From Promethearchaeia archaeon (GTDB taxonomy: Archaea > Asgardarchaeota > Lokiarchaeia > Sigyniarchaeales > SOKP01): DNA of 40,199 nt. Of this stretch, positions 1-9,476 are shown one piece after another. The translations under genes and the position numbers were made by a program. Positions within the stretch are counted from its first letter, which is position 1; each line of letters starts with the position of its first letter. Location of the stretch: NCBI GenBank assembly GCA_029856105.1, contig JAHQWH010000074.1:1-40199 (forward strand). The letters run 5' to 3'. The notes under the pieces were generated by a model. It ran no database searches and was not told where the DNA came from. It saw only the letters and a program-made list of their open reading frames with translations.

Positions 1-96
1 ACAAAAAGTAATTTTTGTTATCAATTAATTCCTATGAAAATTAGGAAAATGAAAAAAAAAAAGTTTTTTACATAGTTTGGAAAGAGGTATGTTAAA

Positions 97-990
97 ATGG
101 TCGTAGAAATAGATGTGTTATCAAATTTATGCCCCGAATGCGGGGGAAGTACAATTAATGTTCTAGAAAGAGGAGAAACTGTTTGCCAACAATGTGGTTT
201 GGTTGTAGGTGAGAGAAATTTAGACATTAACCATAGCGGAATTAGAGCCTATTCTAAACACGAAAAAGATAGAAAGGAGCGTACTGGATCCCCTATGTCG
301 ATCTTGATGCCAGATATTGGTCTAAGTACTGTTATTGATAGAACAAAGATCAAAAATCCAGATTTAAGACGGGCCGCTAAGTGGAATACGCACTTATCTT
401 GGGAGAAACGCAATATGTTAATGGCTATAACCGAATTAAAAAGAATTGGTGGCAACTTAAATTTTCCTGAAAGAGTAAAAAAATCAGCAGTACGATTGTA
501 TAAAGAAGTTTTTAAGAGACAATTATTGAGAGGCAGGTCAATTAATGGTATGGTTGCGGCGTGTGCTTATTTCGCGTGTAAAGACGAAAAAGTACCTATT
601 ACGCTTCAAGAGATTTTAGAGGAAGCTTCTATTAACGATAATATCGTAAAAAAGTGTTATAAAATATTGGTTCGGGAGTTAAATTTAAAAATATCGCATA
701 TCGATCCAATTACACTCATTCCACGTTATTGTGCAGATTTGAATTTAGGGATTGAGGTCGAAAAAGAGGCGATGCGCGTACTTCAAAATTTTATTAAAAC
801 TACGTCTATATCTGGCAAGGATCCTAAAGGATTGTGTGCGGGCGCCATATATCTTGTTGCGAAGTTGAGAAACGTTAAAGTGAGTCAGAAAGATATTTCG
901 CGCGTAATTTCCGTTACTGAAGTCACATTACGCTCAAGGTATAAAGAACTCCTTAAAAATATCAGTTTTAATTTTGCTACATTAAATTAA
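97..990 (+). CDS. tfb: Transcription initiation factor IIB (TFB)
   Basis: TFIIB recruits archaeal RNA polymerase to TBP bound at the TATA box. The 297-residue length is normal for the family. Residues about 12-36 form the N-terminal zinc ribbon with two Cys pairs (CPEC and CQQC). The linker follows (HEKDRKERTGSPMS, then GLSTVID), matching the B-reader/linker region with its RTGxPM signature. Two cyclin-like repeats fill the rest (about 100-190 and 200-297), with characteristic stretches RGRSINGMVAACAYFACK and KGLCAGAIYLVAK. The ATG start is preceded by GAGGT at 84-88, eight bases upstream. It is the first complete gene in the window and is convergent with the phosphate operon. The family is certain. 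Whether it is the main TFB or one of several paralogues cannot be told here. Confidence 0.96.
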   Translation: MVVEIDVLSNLCPECGGSTINVLERGETVCQQCGLVVGERNLDINHSGIRAYSKHEKDRKERTGSPMSILMPDIGLSTVIDRTKIKNPDLRRAAKWNTHLSWEKRNMLMAITELKRIGGNLNFPERVKKSAVRLYKEVFKRQLLRGRSINGMVAACAYFACKDEKVPITLQEILEEASINDNIVKKCYKILVRELNLKISHIDPITLIPRYCADLNLGIEVEKEAMRVLQNFIKTTSISGKDPKGLCAGAIYLVAKLRNVKVSQKDISRVISVTEVTLRSRYKELLKNISFNFATLN

Positions 991-1119
991 TTAATTTTTT
1001 GAAAGATTTTTTTACTATTTTTCTTTATTTTTTAAAAGAATTAGCAATTGATTTTTTAATTTTAAAATCTAATTTCTATAAATTGATGTAGATTTCGTTC
1101 TTATGCTAATTATTATGAC

Positions 1120-1803
1120 TTAAAGAACGCTCGTACTTGTAAGAAGAACCATAATATAATCGGCAACGCCTTCAATAGAATCGGAAATAGCTTCTAAAAT
1201 GTCGAATATGTTTCCGATAGTAAAAATTGTAAAGAAATTTACGTTATAGTCTGTTTCTTGAAGGCTTTTTCTTAATTTAATATTTAATAGGTCTACTTCG
1301 TGTTCGTATTGATTTATTAGTTTAGCGTACTCTTTCACATTTTTCCTTTTTTCCACTAAATCAATCACGATCTTATCTAAATATTCAACTGCTTCTACGG
1401 TTGTTTCTATTATTTTCAAGATAATATTTACGGTCTCTTCGCTACTTTGTTCCCAAAAACTTATTGGTATCGTAACAATTCTTCGAGCAACGCCAGTACT
1501 ACAATTTGCTACATCATCCAATCTTTTTACTAAATGTGATAAGTTTAGTCTTATGCTGGGATTTAATTCTCCTTTAGAGACTTCTCTTTGGATTTTCCTT
1601 CTTAATTTATCCGCATCGTCTTCTAGAAGATCAACTTTATGAAAATTTTTATTAGATTTTTCGACATTTTTCTCTTTTAATAATAATTTTAGTCCAACTT
1701 CTAATTCTTTCACGCATTCTTGAACTATTTGTGCGTGCTTGATCGTTTTTTCCAAGACATTTAAAGCCGTTTCTCTTTTTAAAAATTCTATTAATGAACC
1801 CAT
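1120..1803 (-). CDS. PhoU/DUF47-family phosphate transport regulator
   Basis: An all-helical cytoplasmic protein of the DUF47/PhoU-like family, usually encoded beside PiT phosphate permeases and thought to bind metal-phosphate and modulate the transporter. The visible family pattern is an amphipathic helical bundle with LEDDADKLRRKIQREV (about residues 62-77), an E/D-x3-D metal-site signature, and the late segment DILEAISDSIEGVADYIMVLL. I chose the ATG at 1803, which has GTGAT just upstream. An in-frame GTG at 1812 would add three residues. It is the last gene of a three-gene minus-strand operon, 54 bases after the PiT gene. A second, more divergent relative sits at the head of the same operon. 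Confidence 0.85.
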   Translation of the reverse strand: MGSLIEFLKRETALNVLEKTIKHAQIVQECVKELEVGLKLLLKEKNVEKSNKNFHKVDLLEDDADKLRRKIQREVSKGELNPSIRLNLSHLVKRLDDVANCSTGVARRIVTIPISFWEQSSEETVNIILKIIETTVEAVEYLDKIVIDLVEKRKNVKEYAKLINQYEHEVDLLNIKLRKSLQETDYNVNFFTIFTIGNIFDILEAISDSIEGVADYIMVLLTSTSVL

Positions 1804-1866
1804 TTTTATCACATTTTTTTATTTTTTTTGTAATGCTTTATATTACGATATATTATATATATTTTA

Positions 1867-2898
1867 TTAGGTTAATCCAAATAAGTTAAATCCAAAATAA
1901 ATAAACCCGGCAAGAACAGCTGCAATTGGAAAAGTTAGAACCCAATATATCCCCATTTTCCCTATTTCTTTATATTTTACTTCTTTTTTTTGAGATAGAC
2001 TCATTCCGATTATACAAAATACAATGACATGACTATGAGATATGGGTAAACTTAATAATGTAGCTAACATAAGAATTAAGGCAGAACTTAATTGAATAAT
2101 AAGACCTTCGCTAGGACGAGAATCAATCATCTGAGAAGCTAAGTTTCTAATAACATACCGTGCAGCAATATAAATTCCAAGAGAAGAGAAAACCCCGCAA
2201 ATAAACGCAAACAATAGATACTGTTCTATATTCAATGATCCCTTATCGAATAATCCATAAAGAATACCTAATGCCTCACCTGAATTTGCCCCCACCCATA
2301 TCTCAGCAAAGATAACAGCAATTAACAATAACCATTTGAAATATTTCTCAGATTTCTCGATCTGATTTAAACCTCTTAGGCGTGTTAGATAAGTTTTAGA
2401 AATTATTTTAAAAAGCACAAAAGTAACAATTAAACCAAATAAAGGAGATAAGAACCAACTAAGAATAACATTATTTAATTTCACCCAATTAAACGCTGTT
2501 TCGGGATTAACACCTCCTTGTGAAAAGGAATACACGATTACAACTCCAACTATGCTTCCTATTAGCGAGTGAGTGCTGCTTAAAGGAATTCCCGCGAAAC
2601 TCCCAATTACTAACCAAACTATACTACTTATTAAAACAGTTAGCAACATAAAATCTGTATAAGTTAGACCCTCCCCTAATAAATCAGCACCTACAGTTTT
2701 TGCAACAAACGCAAAGCTAAAGGAGAACATCCCAGCACCAATGGCTATACCTCCAATTAATAACGCAACCTTAAACTTCAAAACGCCTGCTCCTACTAAC
2801 GAAGATAAAGTTTCGTCATTAGCGCCTATTGCGAATGCAAGGGAGATTGCCAAAATAATTAAAACGATAACTAAAATTGAAGTTAGGTCGCCAGCCAT
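1867..2898 (-). CDS. pitA: PiT-family inorganic phosphate transporter
   Basis: A polytopic membrane permease for inorganic phosphate, coupled to H+ or Na+. It has 343 residues and about ten hydrophobic segments. The two inverted PiT signatures are visible. The first is near the N-terminus (AFAIGANDETLSSLVGAG, with GAND). The second is a degenerate copy near the middle (VGANSGEALG), where the usual Asp-Val is replaced by Ser-Gly. GIPLSSTHSLIGSIVG, with the conserved SSTH, marks the substrate-binding half-repeat; the C-terminal counterpart is weaker (LPISHSHVIVF). It lies between two PhoU-like genes on the same strand, with 22 bases to the upstream one. Family assignment is secure. The coupling ion is not determinable. 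Confidence 0.93.
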   Translation of the reverse strand: MAGDLTSILVIVLIILAISLAFAIGANDETLSSLVGAGVLKFKVALLIGGIAIGAGMFSFSFAFVAKTVGADLLGEGLTYTDFMLLTVLISSIVWLVIGSFAGIPLSSTHSLIGSIVGVVIVYSFSQGGVNPETAFNWVKLNNVILSWFLSPLFGLIVTFVLFKIISKTYLTRLRGLNQIEKSEKYFKWLLLIAVIFAEIWVGANSGEALGILYGLFDKGSLNIEQYLLFAFICGVFSSLGIYIAARYVIRNLASQMIDSRPSEGLIIQLSSALILMLATLLSLPISHSHVIVFCIIGMSLSQKKEVKYKEIGKMGIYWVLTFPIAAVLAGFIYFGFNLFGLT

Positions 2899-2920
2899 AT
2901 CAAATCATAGTTTTACATTT

Positions 2921-3592
2921 TTAATCGAAAATTAAATATTTAATCGCTAAAAATTGAATGTACTCTGAAAAACTCTTGATATGATCAGCTATCATCATTA
3001 CGCCTTCAATTAATTCTTTCAAGTAAAGGAATGTCCTTGATAAATAATCCATATCATAATTATACAGCCTGTTAAGAAGTTGCCACTCTTCTATTCTCAT
3101 CTTACGCCTTTTGTCTTTGATATTTTCGCAGATATCGTGCGCTTTGGTTAAATCAGAACCAATAAATTTGATTGCGTTTGTTAATTGATTTGAAATTGCT
3201 TTTAATGATTTAAGTATATTCAGTATTTGGAGTTTAAACTCTTCATCAGGAAATACAACTCTATAAAGGAGCATTTTATTAGCAGAAAATTCTCCAATAT
3301 TTTTGATTTCGTTAATTTTATTAAATAGTTTTAGCCTATCCGCCTTTGAAAACATTAACTTAGATTTAAATATCTTAGATTCAAAAGCTTTTTTGATTCG
3401 AACTTCGGTATTAGTCTCAATAACGTAATTTAGGTTTTGTGTGAAATTGTCAAAATCTTCCTCAACAAGAAATTTAATACCTTCAATTAATTTCAAATTT
3501 TGTTCGTTTATGTTATCAACAAATAAGTGTGTTAATTCATCAATACTTAATTTTTTTAACTCTTTCTCACTTATCTCCTTCATACTGAACAT
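2921..3592 (-). CDS. PhoU/DUF47-like helical protein
   Basis: A 223-residue, almost entirely helical, charged protein with no membrane segment or signal peptide. It resembles DUF47/PhoU proteins in length, helix pattern and position at the head of the PiT operon. The metal-binding acidic signature is less clear than in the second copy at the operon's end, so it may be a diverged paralogue. Probable role (inference): cytoplasmic partner or regulator of the PiT permease, which starts 22 bases downstream. The start could be Met1 (3592) or Met4. About 195 bases of AT-rich DNA separate it from a divergent zinc-ribbon gene, and the promoter should lie there. Confidence 0.7.
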   Translation of the reverse strand: MFSMKEISEKELKKLSIDELTHLFVDNINEQNLKLIEGIKFLVEEDFDNFTQNLNYVIETNTEVRIKKAFESKIFKSKLMFSKADRLKLFNKINEIKNIGEFSANKMLLYRVVFPDEEFKLQILNILKSLKAISNQLTNAIKFIGSDLTKAHDICENIKDKRRKMRIEEWQLLNRLYNYDMDYLSRTFLYLKELIEGVMMIADHIKSFSEYIQFLAIKYLIFD

Positions 3593-3787
3593 AACCCATG
3601 AAAATTCTTAAATTTTTGATATATACAATTTATATATACGATTTATAAAATTATATAGAATAAATAATTTCTATTTAAAATTTAATTTAACTCTTTTTTT
3701 ATTAATATCAAAACATACTATATTGTATGTTAGAAAACTAGTAGCCTTACTTGAAATTTAAATTGATATTTTTATTATCACCTTAAG

Positions 3788-4033
3788 ATGCGCAATGTTC
3801 AAAAGTTCTACTTTTTTCGGTGTTATCACTGTGGTGAATGGTTTTATAGCAGTAAGATATTAAAATCAAAAAAATGTTGGAAATGTAGTCGGTCGTTTCA
3901 GTTTAAAAATTCTTTTAAAATTTCAAAGATGGTAACGCTCCAAGAAGCCATTAAAACTATTAAGAAACTAAAGATGAGTGGAGAAAAAGAATCTCTTTTA
4001 TATTATCTTAACCCAAAAGATAATTTTAAATGA
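3788..4033 (+). CDS. Small zinc-ribbon protein (DUF1922-like)
   Basis: An 81-residue basic protein with an N-terminal zinc ribbon: CYHCGEWF, then CWKCSRSF about 17 residues later, giving two CxxC knuckles. A helical, lysine-rich tail follows (TLQEAIKTIKKLK). The shape matches small archaeal zinc-ribbon proteins such as DUF1922, suggesting nucleic-acid or ribosome association, but the exact function is unknown. No clear Shine-Dalgarno precedes the ATG, so a very short leader is plausible. It is a single gene between the divergent phosphate operon and the tldD-tldE pair. Confidence 0.7.
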   Translation: MRNVQKFYFFRCYHCGEWFYSSKILKSKKCWKCSRSFQFKNSFKISKMVTLQEAIKTIKKLKMSGEKESLLYYLNPKDNFK

Positions 4034-4140
4034 AAATTATTTAAAAAATAAAATTATTTAAACCTCTCCTCTTCAATCTTTTTAAGATTCTAAATATAAT
4101 ATTATTAAATTTTTATTAATAATTCATATACGGTGATTTG

Positions 4141-5601
4141 GTGAATACTATAGAAATTAAGGACGAATTAAAGCTATTTGATAACGATTTTATAAATCAT
4201 TTAACTCAAGAAGCGGGAAACCAAATCGATTATTGGGATATAAGAGCAACGATAAGCAATGGAACAACTATAGATTTTACGGATCAAAAAAGTACAGAAA
4301 TCTCTTCCTATGAAATTACCAATTGTGGAATAAGAACTTTTGTGAATGGAGGTTGGGGGTTTTATGTATTGAAAGATCTTAACAAAGATTTAATTAAAAC
4401 AAACTTTTTAAAATCGATTAAGCTAGCGAAATTAACAGAGTCTTTATCAAAACACAAGTTCCAAATCAAAGAAGTTGACCCTATTAATAAGAATTTTAAA
4501 ATTAAGAGTAAGAGAAAGCTGGCAGATGTAGACATTGAAGAAAAAATTCTTCTCGTAAAACATCACGAAAAGCTTGCATCTAACTATTCTAAAAAGGTAA
4601 AAAATACGCATACGATTTACATGGATGGCGTTAAAAGCTATGTTTTTATAAACTCGTTTGGTAGTAATATTTATCAAGATCTTTCATATTTACGCTTGTT
4701 GAACATAGTTTACTCCCAAAAAGGGGGTGTAATCCAAAGATCGATTAATTCTGTTGGAGGTTTAGGGGGATTCGAAATATTATCTACAGAGAAAGCAGAA
4801 AGTTTAAGCGTTAAAACAGCACAAGAATCGATTAAATTATTAGAAGCAAAATCTCCGGTTGGAGGAAAATTTACGATTATAGCCGATCCTAAACTTGCCG
4901 GAACCTTAATTCACGAAGCACTTGGACACGCGTGTGAAGCAGATTTGGTTTTGAGCAAGGAGAGCATATTGGAAGGAAAAATTGGTCAAGAAGTGGCTAT
5001 AGACGACATTAATGTAGTGGATGATCCCTCAATGGGACAAGGTTCTAAATTTGGGTTACCTTATGAGTTATTTGGGAGCTATTTTGTAGACGATGAAGGG
5101 ATTACTTCCCAAAAAACAGTGCTAATTGAAAATGGAGTGTTTAAAAATTATTTACATAACTTAGAAACCTCTTCTAGAATGAATGTATCTCCAAATGGCC
5201 ATGGAAGAGCTGCATCTAGCTCTTTTAAGCCTCAAGTTCGAATGGGATTTACTTATATCGAACCAAAAGACTGGGATGTCGATGAAATGATTCAAGACAC
5301 AAAAAACGGAATTCTTTGTGAAGACTTTTTATACGGTTATACGAATCCGACTACAGGAAACTTCCAATTTAAATGTAAATTTTCCTATAAAATTAAAAAC
5401 GGAGAAAAACAGGAATTGATGAGAGATGTTGCGTTGTCAGGTATGATTTTAGAAGTTTTAAAAAAAATCTCCGCTATTGGTGATAAAAATACATTAGGCT
5501 TTTCATCTGGAATATGTGGTAAGGGTGGTCAAAGAGTAAGAGTCTGTGATGGTGGCCCATACATTAAGATCGACAATATAACCATAGGGGGATTGAATTA
5601 A
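4141..5601 (+). CDS. tldD: TldD metalloprotease subunit
   Basis: TldD is the zinc-metalloprotease half of the TldD/TldE heterodimer, which degrades unfolded or modified peptides inside a closed chamber. The metal-binding HExxxH signature is visible as HEALGHACEAD near residue 259. The GxGGxR-type segment close to the C-terminus (CGKGGQRVRVCDGGPYIKI) is also family-typical. Length, about 486 residues, is usual. GGTGAT at 4132-4137 is a good Shine-Dalgarno. I favour the GTG at 4141; the adjacent TTG at 4138 is the alternative. The gene abuts tldE with no intergenic bases, so the two are co-transcribed. The family is certain; the substrate is unknown. Confidence 0.94.
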   Translation: MNTIEIKDELKLFDNDFINHLTQEAGNQIDYWDIRATISNGTTIDFTDQKSTEISSYEITNCGIRTFVNGGWGFYVLKDLNKDLIKTNFLKSIKLAKLTESLSKHKFQIKEVDPINKNFKIKSKRKLADVDIEEKILLVKHHEKLASNYSKKVKNTHTIYMDGVKSYVFINSFGSNIYQDLSYLRLLNIVYSQKGGVIQRSINSVGGLGGFEILSTEKAESLSVKTAQESIKLLEAKSPVGGKFTIIADPKLAGTLIHEALGHACEADLVLSKESILEGKIGQEVAIDDINVVDDPSMGQGSKFGLPYELFGSYFVDDEGITSQKTVLIENGVFKNYLHNLETSSRMNVSPNGHGRAASSSFKPQVRMGFTYIEPKDWDVDEMIQDTKNGILCEDFLYGYTNPTTGNFQFKCKFSYKIKNGEKQELMRDVALSGMILEVLKKISAIGDKNTLGFSSGICGKGGQRVRVCDGGPYIKIDNITIGGLN

Positions 5602-6978
5602 ATGGATAATACGATTGATATTTTTGACCTTGCCAATTATGGGATAAAATTCGCCGAAAAAAAGGCTCCAAATTTTAAATCCGCAGAAATTTTCGTTGGC
5701 AAGAGCGAATATTCAAACATCGAACTCGAAGAAAATTCAATAAAATACAGTGAAATTGGAAGTGACCATGGAGTTTCGATTAGAATTTACGATAAAAGAG
5801 GTTCTTTAGGGTTTGCGTTCACAAATAAATTAAATAAAAAAATTATTGAAAAAATTATTATAAACGCTATAAAGATGATGAATGTAGGCACTGCAGATCC
5901 TAACTTTCAAAATTTGCCATTAAAATACAAAACTTATCCTAATGTTAAACAATTATACGATACCAATATAAAAACATTAACCATCGAAGACTCAATTGAA
6001 TACGTTAAAGAATTGATTAATGTATGTAAAGACGATGACTTAGCGATCTCTCAATCTGGTGATTTCACCTCTAATTGCAATACATCCTATGTAATCAATT
6101 CAAATGATATTGAAGTGTTTGAAAAAGAAACCGTATTTTCAATTTCCTCAAACATTATTGTAAAAAATAAAAGTACTGGAGAGACTTCAAATGGGTACGA
6201 ATCCCAAATGAAAAGAAAACTAAAGGATATTAACGGAACAAACACTGCCATTGAAGCTTTAAAAAACGCGAAAAGAAATCTTAATAGAATTAAAATTAAG
6301 ACCAAAAAGATGCCCGTAATTTTATCTCCTAAAGGAACTATAAATCTTATTTTGAACCCAATTGCTTCTGCCATAAACGCAGAACTATTTCAATATAAAC
6401 GAAGTTTTCTGATTGATAAGAGAGAAAAAGTTATTGGTTCTGAATATTTAACTCTCGAAGATAACGCATTGATAGATGGTGCTGTAGGATCTAGTAATTT
6501 CGATGGAGAGGGCGTCCCTTGCAAGAATAAAAAAATAATAGATAAAGGATTTTTTTTGAAATCGGGCTTATTACACAACAGTTATACAGCAGGGAAGGAA
6601 GGCGTTGAAAGCACTGGAAACGCTTCAAGAAGGGCATTTAGTTCTGTTCCTTCTATAGGTATATCAAACTTCGTTATGCAAACTGGAACTTCTTCTGTAG
6701 AAGAAATGATACAAGATGTTCAAGAGGGTATATTCTTAAATTCTACCGGAGATTCGGCAAATATGGCTACAGGGGACTTTAGTGGATTAATCTCTCAAGG
6801 AAATTTAATTATAGATGGAGAAATAAAACAAGCTCTAAACGAAACTATGTTTGGAATAAATTTATTGGATTTATTTAAAAATATTGATGCTGTATCAAAA
6901 GATTATAAAATATATGGACCATTTAAAGCCCCGTATGTAAGGGTCAAAGATGTTCAAATTATTGGATCTAAAAATTAA
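5602..6978 (+). CDS. tldE: TldE/PmbA protease partner subunit
   Basis: TldE (PmbA) is the non-catalytic paralogue that pairs with TldD. The 458 residues align in layout with TldD: an N-terminal domain with IELEENSIKYSE, and a C-terminal domain with MATGDFSGLISQGNLI and the ending GPFKAPYVRVKDVQIIG. The HExxxH metal motif of TldD is absent at the corresponding place (NLILNPIASAINAELF), as expected for TldE. The ATG directly follows the tldD stop codon, so translational coupling is likely. The 3' end is about 55 bases from a convergent gene. Confidence 0.93.
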   Translation: MDNTIDIFDLANYGIKFAEKKAPNFKSAEIFVGKSEYSNIELEENSIKYSEIGSDHGVSIRIYDKRGSLGFAFTNKLNKKIIEKIIINAIKMMNVGTADPNFQNLPLKYKTYPNVKQLYDTNIKTLTIEDSIEYVKELINVCKDDDLAISQSGDFTSNCNTSYVINSNDIEVFEKETVFSISSNIIVKNKSTGETSNGYESQMKRKLKDINGTNTAIEALKNAKRNLNRIKIKTKKMPVILSPKGTINLILNPIASAINAELFQYKRSFLIDKREKVIGSEYLTLEDNALIDGAVGSSNFDGEGVPCKNKKIIDKGFFLKSGLLHNSYTAGKEGVESTGNASRRAFSSVPSIGISNFVMQTGTSSVEEMIQDVQEGIFLNSTGDSANMATGDFSGLISQGNLIIDGEIKQALNETMFGINLLDLFKNIDAVSKDYKIYGPFKAPYVRVKDVQIIGSKN

Positions 6979-7033
6979 ATCATCACGATTGAATTCATTA
7001 CTAAAATTAAGATTTATTTCATTTTCACGATTG

Positions 7034-7558
7034 TTAAGAAGTAATATTTAATCTTACATATACAACATCATAAAATCTTCTAATACCTGCAGAAGGGATT
7101 TCCCATAATTCCGCAATTATAGTTTGATTCGTTCCGGCTTGTGAAAAGGAAATGTTAAATGCACTTGAAATCCAAACCTCTCTATGCGGTAAAGTAATCG
7201 TAGATGAATTTACAAATGAGATTGCGTTTAACGAGGGGAATGGGCCTAGTACAGTATCGTTATTTCCCTTCAAAATTTCTATATGGAATGAAAAATCCCG
7301 ATTTAAATAATTTCCAACAGAAATATAAAAAGTAATATTTTCATCAATTGCAGCATTTGTAGGGTAATTTTCTGCTTTTTTGTCAGAATTTAAAATACCA
7401 AGATACCAATAACCCGGTTTAGGAGTTATTACGGCATAAATTATAAAGCCAGACACAATAAATATACCGGTTATTAAGAGAATTTTGAGAATTTTGTCAA
7501 ATTCTTCAAAACTATTAAGTACTTTTTTTTTTCCTTCTTTACTTTTCATTTTGAACAT
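7034..7558 (-). CDS. DUF1616-like single-span membrane protein
   Basis: A 174-residue protein with one strong membrane helix (about residues 28-46, ILLITGIFIVSGFIIYAV), a short basic cytoplasmic N-terminus and an extracytoplasmic beta-rich domain with several possible N-glycosylation sequons (NIT, NDT, NSS, NIS, NQT). The segment KAENYPTNAAIDENITFYISVGNYL resembles the C-terminal part of archaeal DUF1616 proteins (YxLGxxGKAxxYPT). It overlaps the 3' end of the epimerase gene. Met4 at 7549 is an equally good start and sits at the epimerase stop. The context suggests a surface-glycan or envelope role (inference). Confidence 0.65.
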   Translation of the reverse strand: MFKMKSKEGKKKVLNSFEEFDKILKILLITGIFIVSGFIIYAVITPKPGYWYLGILNSDKKAENYPTNAAIDENITFYISVGNYLNRDFSFHIEILKGNNDTVLGPFPSLNAISFVNSSTITLPHREVWISSAFNISFSQAGTNQTIIAELWEIPSAGIRRFYDVVYVRLNITS

Positions 7559-8649
7559 TATTTTTAAACCAAGCTATTGTTTTCAATAACCCATCTTTTA
7601 AAGAAGTTGTAGGTTGCCAATTTAGAATTCTTTTTGCCTTTCTTAAATCAGCAGATCTTCTAACAGGATCGTCGATAGGCAAAGGTTTGAATACAATTTC
7701 TGAATTAGAATTAGTCAATTCTATTATTATTTTAGCTAATTGTAAAATAGTGTATTCTTTATCGTTACCCAAATTAATAACTTCTCCAATTGCTTCGTCT
7801 TTATAAACTACCTTTAAAATTCCTTCAATCTCATCTACAACATAAATGAAAGAACGAGTTTGAGAACCATCGCCAAAAATTGTAATATCTTCGTCGCTTA
7901 ACGCTTGACGAATAAAATTTGGAACAACTCTTCCAAACTCCGGTCCAGATCTGATTCTTGGTCCAGAAGTGTTAAAAATTCTTATTACTTTCGTTCTGAT
8001 TCCGTGTTGTAATTCATACGCCTTGACAAAAGCCTCTCCAGCCCTTTTAGACTCGTCGTAACAACTTCTGGGACCTACGGGGTATGCGCTCTTATAGGAA
8101 ATCCTAATTAAGATTTACGTGCCCAAAATAGGTCTCAGGTGTCGGAATTGCTTCATCGGGAGGATTACCATACACTTCCGAAGTACTTGTATAGAAAAAT
8201 AACGCATTATGGGCTTTTGCAATACCTAAAGCGTTCATCGTTCCAAGAGTATTACTTTTTAGTATTGGAATTGGAAATCTTTTAAATTCAAATGGAGACG
8301 CCCTGCTAGCCATATGCATAACAATATCAATTCTCTTAATATCGCCCACGCAAATCCCGTTTGGATGATGAGTCATTCCAAAATAAATAGGTTTAGAAAT
8401 ATCGTGATTAATAAAACGGAAATTTTCTTTTTCCATCAAATGAGAGATGTTATCGAACCTCCCTGAAGATAAATTATCTAAACATATGCAATATGCCCCT
8501 TGATTTACTAAAACATCGCAGACCCAAGAACCCAGGAATCCTGCGCCTCCAGTTACTAAAATAGTTTTATCTTGAAATGTAATGTTATCTTTTCTAAGAC
8601 GATTAATTATTTCAATAACATCATCTTGTACATTATAAATCATTATCAC
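7539..8649 (-). pseudogene. NAD-dependent sugar epimerase/UDP-glucuronate decarboxylase-like, frameshifted
   Basis: A short-chain-dehydrogenase-type nucleotide-sugar enzyme split over two frames. The first part (8649 to 8104) carries the NAD motif TGGAGFLGSWVCD, then MASRASPFEFKRFP and TSTSEVYGNP, and runs into a TAG after GHVNLN. Translation resumes in another frame at about 8105 and is uninterrupted to 7539. That part carries the catalytic YxxxK as SCYDESKRAGEAF, RIFNTSGPR, GDGSQTRSFIYVVDE and PDDPVRR-like PIDDPVRRSADL. Relatives normally read VNPxGPRSxYDExKR, so about 31 extra bases (8073-8103) seem to separate VN from PVGPRS. That explains both the frame change and the stop. It could be a decayed gene, a recent insertion or a sequence error. 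The start may be GTG 8649 or ATG 8643. Confidence 0.85.
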
Positions 8650-8740
8650 TCTCTCTTGTTTTTAAAGTTATAAATCTAATCAATATTAATAAATTTATTA
8701 CTCTATTAAAGTAATCTCAGTTTTTAAAATTCGTCGTATT

Positions 8741-9331
8741 TTAAACCCTTAATTTTATACCTGTTTTATCTTCAAATTCATTGTAAAAGTTCGAAAATCG
8801 TGGGAATAAAGCAGTTTTCACTTCACAAGATATACAAGAAATCTTGATTGCATTCTTCAATAAAGATTGATTATTATAAAGCCCAAGTTCTGATAAAATA
8901 TGAAGAATTTCCCAAATTTTTTTACAATATTTGTTAATTTCTTGTAGTTTTTCAATATCAGCTCTTTCTGGATTTAAACTTAACTTTTTCATGTGATTTT
9001 TAAGTTTTTCAGCGATATCTCCATCTTCCACTTCAAGATTCTTTAATAAGACAATTAATCGTGAAGTATGGGTAATTAGATCTTTCTCATACCTAGAGAT
9101 TAATTCACTATGAGAATTCTTAGTATAATTCCTTGGTTTTGCAAATTTTAAACGAACAATAGACTGCTTGTAATTAAAGAAGGTTCTTAATTGTCTTGAG
9201 AGTTCGTTTATTCGCTCTTCACCCTCTATCAAATACCATTCATGAAATATGTTTTCTTCATCATATTCCAAATATGGTTCATCACAAAAGTCATCATCAA
9301 TAATAGTTAGTTTATCATTATTATGTTCCAT
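8741..9331 (-). CDS. Hypothetical acidic helical protein
   Basis: I do not recognise this 196-residue protein. The first 40 residues are strongly acidic (IDDDFCDEPYLEYDEEN). The rest is predicted helical with basic and hydrophobic heptads (INELSRQLRTFF, LITHTSRLIVLLKNLEVED, INKYCKKIWEILHILSELG). A CxxC pair occurs late (CISCEV). There is no signal peptide or membrane segment. It lies downstream of the small GTPase gene on the same strand with a 145-base gap, so it could be co-regulated or functionally linked, but nothing proves that. Confidence 0.6.
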   Translation of the reverse strand: MEHNNDKLTIIDDDFCDEPYLEYDEENIFHEWYLIEGEERINELSRQLRTFFNYKQSIVRLKFAKPRNYTKNSHSELISRYEKDLITHTSRLIVLLKNLEVEDGDIAEKLKNHMKKLSLNPERADIEKLQEINKYCKKIWEILHILSELGLYNNQSLLKNAIKISCISCEVKTALFPRFSNFYNEFEDKTGIKLRV

Positions 9332-9476
9332 AACAGCATTATCTTACCTTTCTATATAAATAAAAAAAAAAGAAATAGAACAAATCAAAGATTTTTTTTT
9401 TAATATCAGATTTTTGAATTTAAAAAATCTTATTATATTAGACCTAAATTTAATCTTTGGATTACTACAAATAGAA

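Noticed and set aside
7539..7772. A separate 77-residue protein at the 3' end of the epimerase
   Set aside because: It is only the tail of a longer uninterrupted frame (to about 8105) with clear epimerase motifs; annotated as one frameshifted gene.
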